NCBI GenBank assembly: GCA_902496125.1
Contig: CABUZU010000110.1
Coordinates: forward strand, 1 to 6,518
Direction of reading: 5' to 3'
Origin: an uncultured Lachnospiraceae bacterium
GTDB lineage: Bacteria; Bacillota; Clostridia; Lachnospirales; Lachnospiraceae
Length of the DNA stretch: 6,518 nt
This document shows positions 4,036 through 6,518 of the stretch, piece by piece (the first letter of the stretch is position 1; each line of letters begins with the position of its first letter). The position numbers were made by a program, and so were the translations under genes. A model generated the notes under the pieces. It had not been told where the DNA came from. It saw only the letters and a list, made by a program, of their open reading frames with translations, and ran no database searches.

Positions 4036-6518
4036 AGATTGATAGCTGATTTGTTTCAGCCATATCTCCTAAAATACCTAATTCCCCCATTAAATCCACA
4101 ATGGTTCCTGATACCTTGGTGCGATTTCTAAGGTCTTCTTTCGATAAAAATGGACCGTTTTTAGCTGCTTCTACAAGGGTCTGTGCTGCGACCTCACCCA
4201 TACCATCGATACTAGTAAGAGATGGCATAATCTTTCCGTCAATTACTTGAAAACGAGTGGCATCTACTTTATATAAGTCAATTGGCATAAAATCAAAGCC
4301 TCTTGCATACATCTCTTGTACCAAACGCATGTCTTTTAAGGTATCCTGTTCTTTCTTTGACAAGGTATCCTGTCTTCTCCTATAATCTGCTAAATGTGCC
4401 TCTAATTTCTTACGACCTTGGCACATTAATTCATAAGTAAATCCCGATGCACGAATGGAAAAAAAGGCTGCATAATAAGCAAGGGGATAAAAAATCTTAC
4501 AGTATGCAATACGCCATGCCATCATCACATAGGCAGCTGCATGTGCCTTTGGGAACATGTATTTGATCTTTTTACAAGAGCCAATATACCAATCAGGAAC
4601 TCCTGCTGCCTTCATCGTTTCTTCCCATTCTGGCTTTAATCCTTTTCCCTTTCTTACTGCTTCCATGATGGTAAAGGAAAGTTCGGATTCGATTCCTTTG
4701 CTAATTAAATAAGTCATAATATCATCACGGGTACAAATCGCAGTCTGAATGGTTGCCTTTCCTTCTAAGATAAGGGTTTGAGCATTTCCAAGCCATACAT
4801 CCGTACCATGTGCAAGTCCTGCAATACGAACTAGATCCGAAAAGTACTTCGGTTGGGTATCAATTAACATCTGCATCGCAAAATCCGTACCAAATTCAGG
4901 AATACCAAGAGCACCAAGCTTACAGCCACCAATATCATCTGGCGTAATACCAAGTGCAGAGGTATTTTGAAATAAGCTCATAACTTCTTTAGAATCTAGT
5001 GGAATTTCCCTTGCATTAATCCCTGTTAAATCTTCTAACATACGAATCATCGTCGGATCATCATGACCTAAAATATCAAGCTTTAACAAGTTATGGTCAA
5101 TCGAGTGATAGTCAAAATGTGTTGTAACAATCTTCGTTGTCATATCATTTGCAGGATGCTGAATTGGTGTAAATGAATAAATTTCCTCTCCATGAGGCAT
5201 AACAATGATTCCTCCTGGATGTTGACCGGTGCTTCTTTTAATTCCTACACAGCCTTGTAAAATTCGATTGATTTCACATTTTCTTTTCTCTGTTCCATGG
5301 TCTTTAAAATAGTTACTTACATAGCCATAGGCCGTTTTATCTGCTAGGGTACCAATCGTTCCTGCACGAAAAGTATGCCCCTTACCAAAGATAACCTCTG
5401 TATAATCATGTGCATGACTTTGATATTCACCTGAGAAATTTAAGTCAATATCGGGCTCTTTATTTCCCTTAAATCCTAAGAAGGTTTCAAATGGAATATC
5501 AAATCCATCTTTTTTTAATGGTTTTCCACAATTTGGACAATTTTTATCAGGCATATCACAGCCTGCTAACCCTTTAAATTTCTGCACATCCTCGGAATCA
5601 AAATCATAGTAATGACAATTAGGGCAATAATAATGTGGACTTAGTGGATTTACCTCCGTAATTCCTGCCATCGTTGCAACAAAGGAAGAACCTACCGAAC
5701 CACGAGAACCTACTAAGTATCCATCTTCATTGGACTTCCATACAAGCTTTTGAGCAATGATGTACATAACGGCAAATCCATTACTGATAATCGACTTTAG
5801 TTCTCTTTCTAATCGCTCTGTTACAATCTTTGGCAAATCATTTCCATACATTTTTCTAGCCGTTGTATAGCAGATGTCGGTTAACTGCTTATCTGAATTT
5901 TCGATTACTGGAGGGCATTTATCGGGGCGAACTGGTGAGATTTTATCACACATATCGGCAATTAAATTCGTATTCGTAATTACGACCTCCTTGGCCTTTT
6001 CTTCCCCTAAATATTCAAATTCCTTTAGCATCTCCTCAGTCGTTCTTAGATATAGCGGTGGTTGAATATCGGCATCATTAAAGCCTTGACCTGCAAGCAA
6101 AATTCTTCGATAAATTTCATCCTCTGGGTCTAAGAAATGCACATCACAGGTTGCAACAACTGGCTTATGAAACTGCTCTCCTAGCTCTACAACTCTCCGA
6201 TTTAAATTTTTAAGATCCTCATCGTTTTCGATTCCATATTTATTTTCTCGAACCAAAAACTCATTATTTCCAATCGGTTGAATTTCTAAATAATCATAGT
6301 AATTACAAATCGAAGCAATCTCTTGTTCGCTTGCACCATTTAATATCCCTCTAAATAATTCCCCTGCTTCACAAGCAGAACCAACAATAATTCCTTCACG
6401 GTATTTATTTAATAACGACTTTGGTACACGAGGTCTTTTTGCAAAGTACGTAAGATGAGACTCTGAAACAAGGCGATAGAGATTTACACGTCCCGTATTA
6501 TTTTTCGCTAAGAAAATA
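4016..6518 (-). CDS. polC: DNA polymerase III PolC-type alpha subunit (partial, 5' end outside window)
   Basis: Replicative DNA polymerase of low-GC Gram-positive bacteria; a cytoplasmic replisome subunit that extends DNA on the sliding clamp. The frame stays open to the right edge, so 833 residues are visible (numbered here from the edge) out of roughly 1,430-1,500 usual; the N-terminal region, the 3'-5' exonuclease and the first part of the PHP domain lie outside. Seen in order: the end of the PHP domain, with REGIIVGSACEAGELFRG, YLEIQPIGNNEF and a D-x-H at about 126-128; palm motif GSRGSVGSSFVATMAGI; a zinc-finger-like Cys set, CPNC at about 298-301 and CPNCG at about 327-331; the catalytic PDIDLNFSGEY, with Asp356 and Asp358; a third likely catalytic Asp481 in KLDILGHDD, 125 residues on; HPGGIIVMP; MFPKAHAAAYVMMAWR; a helix-hairpin-helix (SIDGMGEVAAQTLVEAA, about 769-785); and a C-terminal clamp-binding QLSIF just before the stop. 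The polymerase core appears intact. Identity is near certain; full length cannot be checked. Confidence 0.97.
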   Translation of the reverse strand, partial: IFLAKNNTGRVNLYRLVSESHLTYFAKRPRVPKSLLNKYREGIIVGSACEAGELFRGILNGASEQEIASICNYYDYLEIQPIGNNEFLVRENKYGIENDEDLKNLNRRVVELGEQFHKPVVATCDVHFLDPEDEIYRRILLAGQGFNDADIQPPLYLRTTEEMLKEFEYLGEEKAKEVVITNTNLIADMCDKISPVRPDKCPPVIENSDKQLTDICYTTARKMYGNDLPKIVTERLERELKSIISNGFAVMYIIAQKLVWKSNEDGYLVGSRGSVGSSFVATMAGITEVNPLSPHYYCPNCHYYDFDSEDVQKFKGLAGCDMPDKNCPNCGKPLKKDGFDIPFETFLGFKGNKEPDIDLNFSGEYQSHAHDYTEVIFGKGHTFRAGTIGTLADKTAYGYVSNYFKDHGTEKRKCEINRILQGCVGIKRSTGQHPGGIIVMPHGEEIYSFTPIQHPANDMTTKIVTTHFDYHSIDHNLLKLDILGHDDPTMIRMLEDLTGINAREIPLDSKEVMSLFQNTSALGITPDDIGGCKLGALGIPEFGTDFAMQMLIDTQPKYFSDLVRIAGLAHGTDVWLGNAQTLILEGKATIQTAICTRDDIMTYLISKGIESELSFTIMEAVRKGKGLKPEWEETMKAAGVPDWYIGSCKKIKYMFPKAHAAAYVMMAWRIAYCKIFYPLAYYAAFFSIRASGFTYELMCQGRKKLEAHLADYRRRQDTLSKKEQDTLKDMRLVQEMYARGFDFMPIDLYKVDATRFQVIDGKIMPSLTSIDGMGEVAAQTLVEAAKNGPFLSKEDLRNRTKVSGTIVDLMGELGILGDMAETNQLSIFDMLNI

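Noticed and set aside
5518..5626. Cysteine-rich stretch in polC as a separate small zinc-finger gene or insertion
   Set aside because: CPNC...CPNCG is the normal Cys set of PolC just before the catalytic PDIDLNF motif; the frame is continuous.
5874..6065. Plus-strand open frame of 63 codons
   Set aside because: Antisense to polC with no recognisable features; it is a shadow frame.

Overview
The window is a single, tightly packed minus-strand gene block from an A+T-rich bacterium. A PolC-type DNA polymerase III, a clostridial-style RNase E/G and the paired TIGR03960/TIGR03936 (DUF2344) genes point to Bacillota, class Clostridia; the proteins look most like Lachnospiraceae. The family-level placement is an impression from protein style, not a computed result. 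No mobile element, CRISPR array, tRNA or rRNA is visible, and the + strand open frames are shadows of real genes.

In transcription order (right to left): polC enters from the right edge without its 5' end and stops at 4016. After a 47-base gap comes a large B12-binding-type radical SAM protein of unknown function (3968-2106). Its last 11 bases overlap the start of a DUF2344 'radical SAM-linked' protein (2116-1460). This overlaps by 17 bases an RNase E/G endonuclease (1476-289), which overlaps by 8 bases a YgiQ-family radical SAM gene (296 to beyond the left edge). There is no gene-free stretch over 47 bases. That gap, with the end of polC, holds a good candidate sigma-A promoter (TTGACA-17-TAAGAT), so the four downstream genes may be transcribed both by read-through from polC and on their own.

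Functionally, polC is the replicative polymerase. The four overlapping genes look translationally coupled and combine an RNA-processing endonuclease with two radical SAM proteins whose substrates are unknown. The most interesting idea here is that the TIGR03960/DUF2344 pair (with YgiQ less certainly) acts on RNA or the ribosome together with RNase G. This is inference from gene order and coupling, not shown by any motif. Corrections to naive ORF calling: the DUF2344 start is 2116, not 2170; the RNase starts with GTG; polC is open to the window edge rather than starting at a TTG at 6256; and a truncated ygiQ at the left edge is easily missed.
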